Assembly (NCBI GenBank): GCA_946187695.1
Contig: CAMHSB010000012.1
Location: forward strand, 1-54,773
Length of the DNA stretch: 54,773 nt
Reading direction: 5' to 3'
From: an uncultured Bacteroidales bacterium
GTDB lineage: Bacteria > Bacteroidota > Bacteroidia > Bacteroidales > Paludibacteraceae
How positions within the stretch are numbered: position 1 is the first letter of the stretch; every line of letters begins with the position of its first letter. Below, piece after piece: positions 43,487 to 51,288 of the stretch. The notes beneath the pieces are model-generated. The model was not told the origin of the DNA and made no database searches. It worked only from the letters and a program-made list of their open reading frames with translations. Both the position numbers and the translations under genes were made by a program.

Positions 43487-44642
43487 TAGTTATCATTCTT
43501 TTTAGTGCCTCTTCGACCTCTTTTCTGTCCGAGAAGGCCGAAAAACGCACAAATCCCTGTCCGGCATCGCCAAATCCGACACCCGGAGTACAGATGATCT
43601 GACAGGTATGGAGCAGATGGTCGAAGAACGACCAGGAGTCGTATCCTTGCGGCACGCGGCACCATATATAAGGTGCGTTCTCACCTCCGTACACCTCGTA
43701 TCCCATCGCGATGAGTCCGCCGGCGATGATCTGCGCCGTTTGTTTGTAATACGCCAGATTCGCTTGGATGCCGCGTTTGCCTACGGGCGTGAAGGTAGCT
43801 TGGGCAGCCCGCTGAGCGACATAGGACGTGCCGTTGTATTTGGTACACTGGCGCCGCAACCACATGGCATTGAGGCCGGTCTGTTTGGGCACGATCGTGT
43901 AACCGCAGCGCACGGCCGTAAAACCGGCACTCTTACTGAAACTGCGCACTTCGATAGCGACCTGTTGCGCACCTTCTATCTCATAGATGCTATGGGGCAC
44001 GTCCGGATCTTCGATGAAGGCCTCGTAGGCGGCGTCGAAGATGATGATGCTATGGTTGGTCCGGGCATATTCGACCCATCGCTGCAGCTCGGCACGAGTC
44101 AGCACCGTTCCCGTCGGGTTATTGGGCAGACAGAGATAGATGATATCCGCTTTCTGCTTGGGCAGTTCGGGCACAAAGCCGTTGGCGATCGTACAGGGCA
44201 GCGGGATGATCGTTCGTCCTGCCATGATACTGCTGTCCATGTACGCCGGGTACGAGGGGTCGAGGATCGCTACGCTGTTGGCACTGAGAAACAGTTCGCT
44301 CAGGTTGCCCAGATCGCTGCCGGCTCCTTCGCTGATAAAGACCTCGTCTATATCCAAGTTTACTCCGCGCGGCGTGTATTCGTTGTCGATCACCGCTTGG
44401 CGGAGCCAAGGGTATCCCTCTTCGGGTCCGTAACCGCGGAAGGTGGCCGGTGCCGCCAGTTCGTTGACCGCTTGATGCATGGCATCGATGATGGCGGGTG
44501 GCAGCGGACGGGTGACATCCCCTACTCCCATGCGCAGCAATCGGACATCCGGATGCTGTTTCCGATAAGCATCCGCACGCACCTCGATCTCCTTGAACAG
44601 ATAGCGGTCGGGCAAGCGGTCAAAATTCGTATTCCTATTCAT
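43479..44642 (-). CDS. dapL: LL-diaminopimelate aminotransferase
   Basis: PLP enzyme converting tetrahydrodipicolinate directly to LL-diaminopimelate, bypassing the acyl intermediates. The 387 residues show DRYLFKEIEVRADAYRKQHPD, FRGYGPEEGYPWLR, LPNNPTGT and the PLP lysine K237 in SFSKSAGF. These match DapL rather than generic aspartate aminotransferases. It overlaps dapF by 8 nt. Together with DapF it forms a full route to meso-diaminopimelate, parallel to ddh. Confidence 0.93.
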   Translation of the reverse strand: MNRNTNFDRLPDRYLFKEIEVRADAYRKQHPDVRLLRMGVGDVTRPLPPAIIDAMHQAVNELAAPATFRGYGPEEGYPWLRQAVIDNEYTPRGVNLDIDEVFISEGAGSDLGNLSELFLSANSVAILDPSYPAYMDSSIMAGRTIIPLPCTIANGFVPELPKQKADIIYLCLPNNPTGTVLTRAELQRWVEYARTNHSIIIFDAAYEAFIEDPDVPHSIYEIEGAQQVAIEVRSFSKSAGFTAVRCGYTIVPKQTGLNAMWLRRQCTKYNGTSYVAQRAAQATFTPVGKRGIQANLAYYKQTAQIIAGGLIAMGYEVYGGENAPYIWCRVPQGYDSWSFFDHLLHTCQIICTPGVGFGDAGQGFVRFSAFSDRKEVEEALKRMITIA

Positions 44643-45420
44643 TGTCAGTCAGTAAGTAGGTACCACGGAACACTTCGGTAGCCGGTCCGGTCATGAAGAC
44701 GGATGACAAGGCCGAGTTCCATTGGATGAGTAGATCGCCGCCGGGCAGATGGACCGTAAGGGCACGATCGGTAAGGCCGTGGAAGATCGCGGCGACCGCC
44801 GCGGCACACGCCCCGGTTCCGCAGGCGAGGGTCTCGCCCGAGCCGCGTTCGATCACACGCACATCGAGTTCTTTTCGGTTACGTACGTGCACGAACTCCA
44901 CATTGGTGTTGTCCGGCAAGGCAGGCAGGCTGTCGCGGAAGAAGACCGCGTGGGGGTTACCCATATCGACCGCCGTATAGCCGATCGGGTCCTGACCGAG
45001 TTGGAACGAGTCCGGACGGATACGCGGTTTGCCCATGTTCACCGTTACCTGATCTACTTTCTCTTTGGTCACATGCAGTGCCAACGGCCGGATACCGGCG
45101 AGGGTCTCGATCTGCATATGTATCTCGCGACAAAGGCCACTCTCGTACAGGTATTTGGCTACACAACGGATGGCATTGCCGCACATCTGAGCTTCACTGC
45201 CGTCGGCATTGAAGATACGCATCTTCGCGTCCGCCTCTTTGGACGGCAGGATGAGCACGAGTCCGTCGGAACCGATCCCGAAATGGCGGTCGGAGACGGC
45301 ACGCGCTAAAGCCGCCAAATCAGTCTTGGCGATGATTTCAGCCGTGGTCTTAAGGAAACAATCTATATACACATAGTCATTCCCCAGACCATGCATTTTG
45401 ATGAACGGAAGGATTTTCAT
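44635..45420 (-). CDS. dapF: Diaminopimelate epimerase
   Basis: Cofactor-independent racemase turning LL- into meso-diaminopimelate. The two catalytic cysteines are C80 (AQMCGNAIRC) and C200 (GETLACGTGACA). MHGLGNDYVYID is the usual N-terminus and GNPHAVFF the usual mid-protein motif. 261 residues, normal length. Its ATG overlaps the pyrG stop (ATGA). Confidence 0.95.
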   Translation of the reverse strand: MKILPFIKMHGLGNDYVYIDCFLKTTAEIIAKTDLAALARAVSDRHFGIGSDGLVLILPSKEADAKMRIFNADGSEAQMCGNAIRCVAKYLYESGLCREIHMQIETLAGIRPLALHVTKEKVDQVTVNMGKPRIRPDSFQLGQDPIGYTAVDMGNPHAVFFRDSLPALPDNTNVEFVHVRNRKELDVRVIERGSGETLACGTGACAAAVAAIFHGLTDRALTVHLPGGDLLIQWNSALSSVFMTGPATEVFRGTYLLTDNE

Positions 45421-47030
45421 TTGTCCTTTGATGCTTTAATACATGCCGCAATAAAATCCAGGAACAACGGATGCGGATGTAAGACCGTTGAACTGTATTC
45501 GGGGTGAAACTGCGTGCCGATATACCAGCGTAAGGCCGGAATCTCCATGATCTCTACCAAATCGGATGATGGGTTGATGCCTGCGCATTTCATTCCCCGT
45601 TTTTCGTACTCGTCCTTATATGAGTTATTAAACTCATAACGATGACGGTGTCTTTCCTTAATGAGTGTTTGTCCGTGATAGGCCTGCGCCGTACGACTGC
45701 CTCTAGATAAAGCACACTCGTAAGCGCCGAGTCGCATCGTTCCGCCTTTCTGCGTGATGTTCTTCTGCTCCGCCATCATATCAATGACATTATGCGGTGT
45801 CGTTTCGTCCATCTCGCTACTATTGGCATCTTGGTAGCCTAACACATTACGCGCGAACTCAATCACCATCATCTGGAAGCCGAGACAGATACCGAAAGTC
45901 GGAATATCATGTATACGGGTATATTCGGCAGCTAAGATCTTGCCCTCGATACCGCGTTGTCCAAAACCCGGGCAAATGACGATACCGGCCATACCAGAGA
46001 GTTGTTCGGCTACGTTCTCACGGGTAATAAACTCACTATTGATGAAATGTATCTTCACCTTATACCCTCTATACGTACCCGCATGTGCGAGGCTCTCACG
46101 AATACTCTTATACGCATCTTGCAGGTCGTATTTACCGACCAGACCTATATGGAGCACTTCCTCCGCGCGCTTCCGGCAATCCAGAAAATCCTTCCAAGAT
46201 TTCAAATCGGGCGATGCCGTTCTTTTGATACCCATCTTACTCAAGATAACCTTGTCCAGTTGATGCTCATACATATTGATGGGCACTTCGTAGATACTCG
46301 GCAGGTCTTGACTTTGAATCACCGCCTCCGGTGCAACGTTGCAGAAATGCGCTACTTTATTGCGCAGTTCATCGCTCAGATGATGTTCCGTACGAAGTAT
46401 AAGCACCTCCGGTTGGATTCCAAGTCCTTGCAGTTGTTTGACACTGGTCTGCGTCGGCTTGGTCTTCAGTTCATCTGCCGCGGCCAGATACGGCACGTAG
46501 GTAAGATGCACATTGAGTGCTCGTTGGGGACCGAGTTCCCAACGCAATTGACGGATAGCCTCTAAGAATGGCTGACTTTCTATATCGCCTATTGTACCGC
46601 CTATCTCCGTAATAACGAAGTCCAGCGGTTGTTTGCTTGCGTTAAGCAGGATACGCCGTTTGATCTCGTCTGTGATATGCGGAACGACCTGTATCGTTTT
46701 ACCTAAATAATCTCCACGGCGTTCTTTCTCTATCACACTCAAGTAGATACGACCGGTCGTAACACTATTGTCGCGCGTGGTCTCTATACCCGTAAATCGC
46801 TCATAGTGCCCGAGGTCAAGGTCGGTCTCCATACCGTCCGCCGTCACGTAACACTCGCCGTGCTCGTACGGATTCAATGTGCCCGGGTCGATGTTTATAT
46901 AGGGATCGAACTTCTGAATCGTTATCCGATACCCACGCGCCTGGAGTAACTTACCCAAGGATGCCGAGATGATACCCTTACCCAACGACGAAGCTACACC
47001 TCCGGTAATAAAGATATACTTCGTTTCCAT
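45417..47030 (-). CDS. pyrG: CTP synthase
   Basis: Aminates UTP to CTP with glutamine. I start at METKYIFITGGVASSLGKG (47030); a longer frame lies in glnA. The amidoligase domain has the P-loop just quoted, DLGHYERF and GGTIGDIES. The class I glutaminase domain has the Cys in GICLGFQMM and the His-Glu pair in HPEYSS. 537 residues. The ATG shares a base with the glnA stop (TAATG). Confidence 0.97.
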   Translation of the reverse strand: METKYIFITGGVASSLGKGIISASLGKLLQARGYRITIQKFDPYINIDPGTLNPYEHGECYVTADGMETDLDLGHYERFTGIETTRDNSVTTGRIYLSVIEKERRGDYLGKTIQVVPHITDEIKRRILLNASKQPLDFVITEIGGTIGDIESQPFLEAIRQLRWELGPQRALNVHLTYVPYLAAADELKTKPTQTSVKQLQGLGIQPEVLILRTEHHLSDELRNKVAHFCNVAPEAVIQSQDLPSIYEVPINMYEHQLDKVILSKMGIKRTASPDLKSWKDFLDCRKRAEEVLHIGLVGKYDLQDAYKSIRESLAHAGTYRGYKVKIHFINSEFITRENVAEQLSGMAGIVICPGFGQRGIEGKILAAEYTRIHDIPTFGICLGFQMMVIEFARNVLGYQDANSSEMDETTPHNVIDMMAEQKNITQKGGTMRLGAYECALSRGSRTAQAYHGQTLIKERHRHRYEFNNSYKDEYEKRGMKCAGINPSSDLVEIMEIPALRWYIGTQFHPEYSSTVLHPHPLFLDFIAACIKASKDK

Positions 47031-49219
47031 TAATGGATGAACATGAGTTCGCGGTACTTGGGCAGGGTCCACATCTCGTCATCGATGATGAGTTCGAGGG
47101 CGTCGGCGTGGTCGCGGATCTCGGCCATAAGCGGCAGGACGGTGTCGTGGTAAGCAATCGCTTTGGCACGCTCGTCGGGTTGACGGTTCGCTTTATGGCG
47201 CGCTTCGGTCATGCGCTCTACCCCTTCGAGGATAGCACCCGAGTGGTGCTCGATCTGCTTGATGATGCTATAGTCCATCGCATTGAGCGAAGCGGTCTCG
47301 TCGGCCGAGAAGACCTGCTTGACCGCCAGCACGTTCTGCAGCAGCATCGTCTGATAGCGCTTGGCAGCAGGGAGGACGTGGTTGATGACGAGATCACCCA
47401 TCACGCGGCTCTCAATCTGCAGTTTCTTGACGTAGGTCTCCCATTTGACCTCACTGCGGCTGTGCAGTTCGGCTTCGGTGAGCACGCCGGTGGTTTCGAA
47501 CATCTGAATGGACGAGGGTGCCAGATAGCGGTCGATGACGAGCGGCACGGAGGTCTCGCAGTCCAAGCCGCGCTTCGCTGCCTCCTCTTTCCACTCGTCG
47601 GAATAGCCGTTGCCGTCGAAACGGATGGCTTTGCATGCGACGATATATTTCTTGATCACATCAAAGAGCACGCGCTCTTTGGCTTCGCCTTTCTCGATAC
47701 GGGCATCGACCTCCTCTTTGAAGAGCATCAGCTGCTCGGCTACCGCGGCATTGAGCGCCAGCATGGACGCGCCGCAGTTAGCGGACGAACCGACGGCACG
47801 GAACTCGAAGCGGTTGCCGGTGAAGGCAAAAGGCGAGGTACGGTTGCGATCGGTGTTATCGAGTAAGATCTCCGGTATATTGGCCACACCGAGCTTCATC
47901 TCTTTCTTGGCGTTGATGATGATGGCCTCTTCGGCTTTGGCGTGCTCCAGCTTATCAAGCACGGCGCTTATCTGCTTGCCGAGGAAAACGGAGATGATGG
48001 CAGGCGGTGCCTCGTTGGCTCCCAGACGGTGCTCGTTGGTGGCACTGACGATGGAGGCTTTGAGCAGTCCGTTATGGCGTTGCACGGCCATGAGGACGTT
48101 GACGAGGAAGGTGATGAACTGCAAGTTCTGGTAGGGGTTTTTACCCGGCGCGAGGAGGTTAATGCCCGTGTTGGTGGACATGGACCAGTTGCAGTGCTTG
48201 CCGCTTCCGTTCACGCCGGCATAGGGTTTCTCGTGCAGCAATACACGGAAATGATGCTTCTCCGCTACGCGCTCCATGATGGACATGACGAGCAGGTTAT
48301 GATCGTTGGCGAGGTTGACGTCCTCGAAGATAGGCGCCATCTCGAACTGGTTGGGCGCTACCTCGTTATGCCGCGTCCGAACAGGGATACCGGCCTTGAG
48401 GGCCTCGTACTCGAGTTCGCGCATGAACGCCAGTACTCGTGCCGGGATGGCACCGAAATAGTGGTCCTCCAGCTGCTGCGATTTGGCGCTGTTATGTCCC
48501 ATGAGCGTACGGCCGGTGAGCAGCAGATCCGGACGCGCCGTGTAGAGCGATTCGTCCACCAGGAAATACTCCTGCTCCCAGCCGAGGTTCGCGTGCACGT
48601 GCTTGACCTGTTTGTCGAAATAGGCGCAGACCTCGCGGGCCGCATGACAGAGGGCTGCCGTGGAGCGGATGAGCGGCGTCTTATAATCGAGCGCCTCACC
48701 GGTATAAGCCACAAAGACCGTCGGGATACAGAGCGTGTCGCCGATCAGGAAGACCGGGCTCGAAGGATCCCAAGCCGAGTAACCACGTGCCTCGAAGGTG
48801 TTTCGGATACCTCCCGAGGGGAAGGACGAAGCGTCCGGTTCCTGCTGGTACAGACTCTCGCCGCTGAACTCCTCCAGCAACTCGCCACCTTTGCCGAGCG
48901 TGAAGAACGCATCGTGCTTCTCCGCCGTACCGCCTGTCAGCGGCTGGAACCAGTGCGTGAAGTGGGTGGCACCATGATCCATTGCCCACTTGCGGATACC
49001 GATAGCCACCACCCCGGCGATGTCACGGTGGATGGTACGACCATTATCCACATCGTCAAACAACTGATCCAATACATCCTGGGCGATGTACTCCTTCATT
49101 TTCTCCCGCGTGAAGACATCTTGCGCGAAATAGTCCTTTACTTTGCCCTCAGGCACCTCTACTACCGCCGGTTTATGCTCAAAGGCGGTTTTTAACGCTT
49201 CAAAACGAATATTACTCAT
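47030..49219 (-). CDS. glnN: Glutamine synthetase, type III (GlnN)
   Basis: Makes glutamine from glutamate and ammonia as a large dodecamer. It belongs to the GSIII family first known from Bacteroides. I start at MSNIRFEALKTAF (49219), matching that family; a Met nine codons earlier is possible. THWFQPLTGGTAEKHD, SSFPSGGIRNTFEARGY, LGWEQEYFLVDE, NEVAPNQFE and GVNGSGKHCNWSMSTN are conserved landmarks. 729 residues, full length. It leads the operon glnN-pyrG-dapF-dapL. Confidence 0.95.
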   Translation of the reverse strand: MSNIRFEALKTAFEHKPAVVEVPEGKVKDYFAQDVFTREKMKEYIAQDVLDQLFDDVDNGRTIHRDIAGVVAIGIRKWAMDHGATHFTHWFQPLTGGTAEKHDAFFTLGKGGELLEEFSGESLYQQEPDASSFPSGGIRNTFEARGYSAWDPSSPVFLIGDTLCIPTVFVAYTGEALDYKTPLIRSTAALCHAAREVCAYFDKQVKHVHANLGWEQEYFLVDESLYTARPDLLLTGRTLMGHNSAKSQQLEDHYFGAIPARVLAFMRELEYEALKAGIPVRTRHNEVAPNQFEMAPIFEDVNLANDHNLLVMSIMERVAEKHHFRVLLHEKPYAGVNGSGKHCNWSMSTNTGINLLAPGKNPYQNLQFITFLVNVLMAVQRHNGLLKASIVSATNEHRLGANEAPPAIISVFLGKQISAVLDKLEHAKAEEAIIINAKKEMKLGVANIPEILLDNTDRNRTSPFAFTGNRFEFRAVGSSANCGASMLALNAAVAEQLMLFKEEVDARIEKGEAKERVLFDVIKKYIVACKAIRFDGNGYSDEWKEEAAKRGLDCETSVPLVIDRYLAPSSIQMFETTGVLTEAELHSRSEVKWETYVKKLQIESRVMGDLVINHVLPAAKRYQTMLLQNVLAVKQVFSADETASLNAMDYSIIKQIEHHSGAILEGVERMTEARHKANRQPDERAKAIAYHDTVLPLMAEIRDHADALELIIDDEMWTLPKYRELMFIH

Positions 49220-49271
49220 ACTTTTGATGCTGTTTTTCGTTTTCAATCCGATTAATTTTCAAAATCGACCG

Positions 49272-49302
49272 CAAAATTACAACAAATTTTTGAAATGTGC
49301 AA
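49272..49302 (-). promoter_or_regulatory. Promoter of the glnN operon
   Basis: TTG at 49302-49300, a 20-nt spacer and TAATTTTG at 49279-49272 on the minus strand. Upstream of it lies a 15-bp inverted repeat (49305-49359). Confidence 0.78.
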
Positions 49303-49304
49303 GA

Positions 49305-49359
49305 TTTTTAGTAAAAAAATTTAGTCTAAGCTCGCTTAAGCGTGTTTTTTTACTAAAAA
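49305..49359. repeat. 15-bp perfect inverted repeat beside the glnN promoter
   Basis: TTTTTAGTAAAAAAA (49305-49319) pairs exactly with 49345-49359. The loop holds the palindrome CGCTTAAGCG (49333-49342). It ends 3 nt from the -33 element and abuts copy B of the dispersed element. It could be a regulatory site or the remnant of a small element. Confidence 0.7.
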
Positions 49360-49361
49360 TA

Positions 49362-49432
49362 TTGTCGTTCGCACAACTGTGCGACCGTAATTTCGGGGGA
49401 ATGCGCAGCAGGCGGAGTCCGAAATTACAACA
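49362..49432 (-). repeat. Dispersed palindromic element, copy B
   Basis: The minus strand matches 2392-2464 over its full length with about ten substitutions and two single-base gaps. The internal pairing TAATTTCGG/CCGAAATTA (9 bp) and TCGCACA/TGTGCGA (7 bp) is perfect here. In copy A substitutions sit in the arms, so copy B may be closer to the ancestral form. Confidence 0.78.
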
Positions 49433-49456
49433 TATAAAAAAAAGCCCCGAAGGGCT
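49433..49456 (-). terminator. Terminator of the VWA lipoprotein gene
   Basis: On the minus strand AGCCC and GGGCT pair around a TTCG tetraloop and a run of eight T follows, directly after the stop codon at 49461. Confidence 0.9.
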
Positions 49457-49460
49457 CTTT

Positions 49461-51173
49461 TTATCGAACGAGTATCTTTTTAGTGTGCCAGATACCCTCG
49501 TAATAGGTCTTGATGAAATAGATACCGATAGGTAATTGGTGATTGGTGATTGGTAATTGATCAATGTCTCCCTTATAGACCCCCAAGAGTTTGCCGCTGA
49601 TGTCGATGAGGTAGTGTACTCCCTCGCCGTTGGGGATGGTCGGATCGGCCTCGAGGTCGGCGGTGGTGAAGGGGTTCGGGAGGAAGAACTCATTGTCCGT
49701 CAGTTCTTCGGTATCGTCGATGGGTTGGCATTCCGGCATCTTACTGAACTGCACGATGGTGCGCACAAGCATGTCGTTGAGGTGCTCCACCTTGAGGCTG
49801 TCGGTCGTCGGTTTGAGGTGCGGCAGACCGATACCGGAGTCGTCGGTGAGGAAGAACGAAGTACCGTTGGTCGCCAAGGCAATCGCACGCATCAAGTATT
49901 CCCCGCTCTCTTGGAGTCCGCTGCAGACAACCGGTACGATCCGTACACCCATCGCGGCGGCGTTGAGCACCTGCTCATGGAGCAATGCGAGCGTTGCCGA
50001 GTCTTCGTGACAGGGGGCATCTAATATAAGGAACGCGATACGCGCACGCGCGTTGTCACTCCAGCCGGCGCTGTTGAGTGCCGCCATCAGGGCTTCGGGT
50101 ACTGCCTCGGGATAATCGCCGCCGCCGCTGGCACGCTGCTTGTCGATGAAAGCCTGGGTGGTAGCGATATCTTCCGTGAGGCGCGAGATACGGGTGAGGT
50201 AATCATCGCTGTGATCGCGGTACACGACCGCGCCCGTACGGATGGACAGCCCTCCGGTAGCCTCTTTAGCCCGTGCGATGACATCTTTCATCTCCTCCTG
50301 TAGGTACCGCAGCTCATCTCCCATCGAGCCCGTGGCATCGAAGACAAACAGCACATCGACGGCATCCGTCACCTCGCAAGGCTCGTCGAGCACGATGGTC
50401 TGCATGGCCGGTTGGTTGACAGCTGCGGGCTGACCGATGAGACCGTTCCAAAGCTCTGCTTTGCCGGTGTTATCGGTGATGGCCTGGAAGACGGTGTTGC
50501 CTTTAGTGTCCTTGAGTTGCACAGGGTAGTTCGCTACAGGATAACCGTCTTTGGTCTGCACCTGCACGGTGTAGCGCTGACGCGGCTCGAGTCCCCAGGT
50601 GCCGATGAACGGCTTGTGGGTAGAGTCCAGGACGTGCGCCCAGAGTTGCCATTTGGCGAAGTCATTCACCTCTCCTGCGGTCAGTCTGCCGGCTGTCGCA
50701 TCGTTCTGAATCGGTCGCGGTCCCTTATACGCCGGCATCGCATCCATCGCCTCATCGGCCATGACTGCTGACGCGTACACCATCTCCGCCTCTCGGGCTT
50801 CGATGCGGCCTTTCATGGCCTTGCCTAAGGTGTAACGGGGTTCTTTCTCGTGCCGCCCCTCTTTGGCTGTCAGGGAAACGAGAATCAGGGCACTGCCGTC
50901 CAGGTCCTGTTTCTTGGATTCGTACCCCTCGCAAGAGACTTGAAGGGTCTTGGCGGTCACCTGTTCGGGTTGGAGCACGATCCGACCATCGAAAGAGGTG
51001 GTGTAGGTCTGCTTACCGATCTTCACTTGCGCCCCGTTCAAGAGCGCCTGGGTAGAGTCCATGACGAGGATGGTTAGTGGGTTAGTGGTGAGTGGATTAG
51101 TGGATTTCTTCACACACGCACTTGCTGTCGTCAGACAGAGCACAGCAACCAAAAGAGAGATAATTTTCTGCAT
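49461..51173 (-). CDS. VWA-domain lipoprotein with T9SS type A-like C-terminal domain
   Basis: Likely surface or secreted protein of unknown role. I start at MQKIISLLVAVLCLTTASAC (51173), a signal peptide with a possible lipobox Cys. Residues about 30-105 are an Ig-like carboxypeptidase-regulatory domain. A second Ig-like unit lies at about 195-260 (RYTVQVQTKDGYPVANYPVQL). The von Willebrand A domain runs from about 275 with a MIDAS-like DATGSMG. The end (YLIDISGKLLGVY and GIYFIKTYYEG to KKILVR) is a T9SS type A-like sorting domain, interrupted by a heptamer repeat encoding LPITNHQLPI. An octamer repeat follows the N-terminal Cys. A lipobox together with a T9SS signal is unusual, so one of the two calls may be wrong. 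Confidence 0.85.
   Translation of the reverse strand: MQKIISLLVAVLCLTTASACVKKSTNPLTTNPLTILVMDSTQALLNGAQVKIGKQTYTTSFDGRIVLQPEQVTAKTLQVSCEGYESKKQDLDGSALILVSLTAKEGRHEKEPRYTLGKAMKGRIEAREAEMVYASAVMADEAMDAMPAYKGPRPIQNDATAGRLTAGEVNDFAKWQLWAHVLDSTHKPFIGTWGLEPRQRYTVQVQTKDGYPVANYPVQLKDTKGNTVFQAITDNTGKAELWNGLIGQPAAVNQPAMQTIVLDEPCEVTDAVDVLFVFDATGSMGDELRYLQEEMKDVIARAKEATGGLSIRTGAVVYRDHSDDYLTRISRLTEDIATTQAFIDKQRASGGGDYPEAVPEALMAALNSAGWSDNARARIAFLILDAPCHEDSATLALLHEQVLNAAAMGVRIVPVVCSGLQESGEYLMRAIALATNGTSFFLTDDSGIGLPHLKPTTDSLKVEHLNDMLVRTIVQFSKMPECQPIDDTEELTDNEFFLPNPFTTADLEADPTIPNGEGVHYLIDISGKLLGVYKGDIDQLPITNHQLPIGIYFIKTYYEGIWHTKKILVR
49533..49560. repeat. Heptamer cluster (TGATTGG), 4 units, inside the T9SS domain of the VWA gene
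   Basis: Four 7-nt units, the middle two identical. It encodes QLPITNHQLPI, placed between two conserved strands of the sorting domain. Confidence 0.92.
51073..51103. repeat. Octamer cluster (GTTAGTGG) near the VWA signal peptide
   Basis: Two identical 8-nt units followed by a 7-nt and an 8-nt variant. It encodes NPLTTNPLT, a few residues after the possible lipobox cysteine. Confidence 0.88.
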
Positions 51174-51230
51174 AATAATTCCAGTTTTACAAAATAAATA
51201 ACAAATAACGTGCCATTTTTTGATTTTTTC

Positions 51231-51261
51231 TTGCACATATCAAAAAAAAGTAGTACTTTTG
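51231..51261 (+). promoter_or_regulatory. Promoter of glyS
   Basis: TTG at 51231-51233, a 20-nt spacer and TACTTTTG at 51254-51261. The ATG is 27 nt downstream. I found no equally good promoter for the divergent VWA gene. Confidence 0.82.
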
Positions 51262-51274
51262 CACTCGCAAAAGT
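51255..51274. promoter_or_regulatory. 8-bp inverted repeat over the glyS start site
   Basis: ACTTTTGC and GCAAAAGT with a 4-nt centre, beginning in the -7 box. Confidence 0.5.
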
Positions 51275-51288
51275 TTTATATAATCAAT

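Noticed and set aside
47942..49195. 417-codon plus-strand frame opposite glutamine synthetase
   Set aside because: It is a shadow of the conserved GSIII gene.
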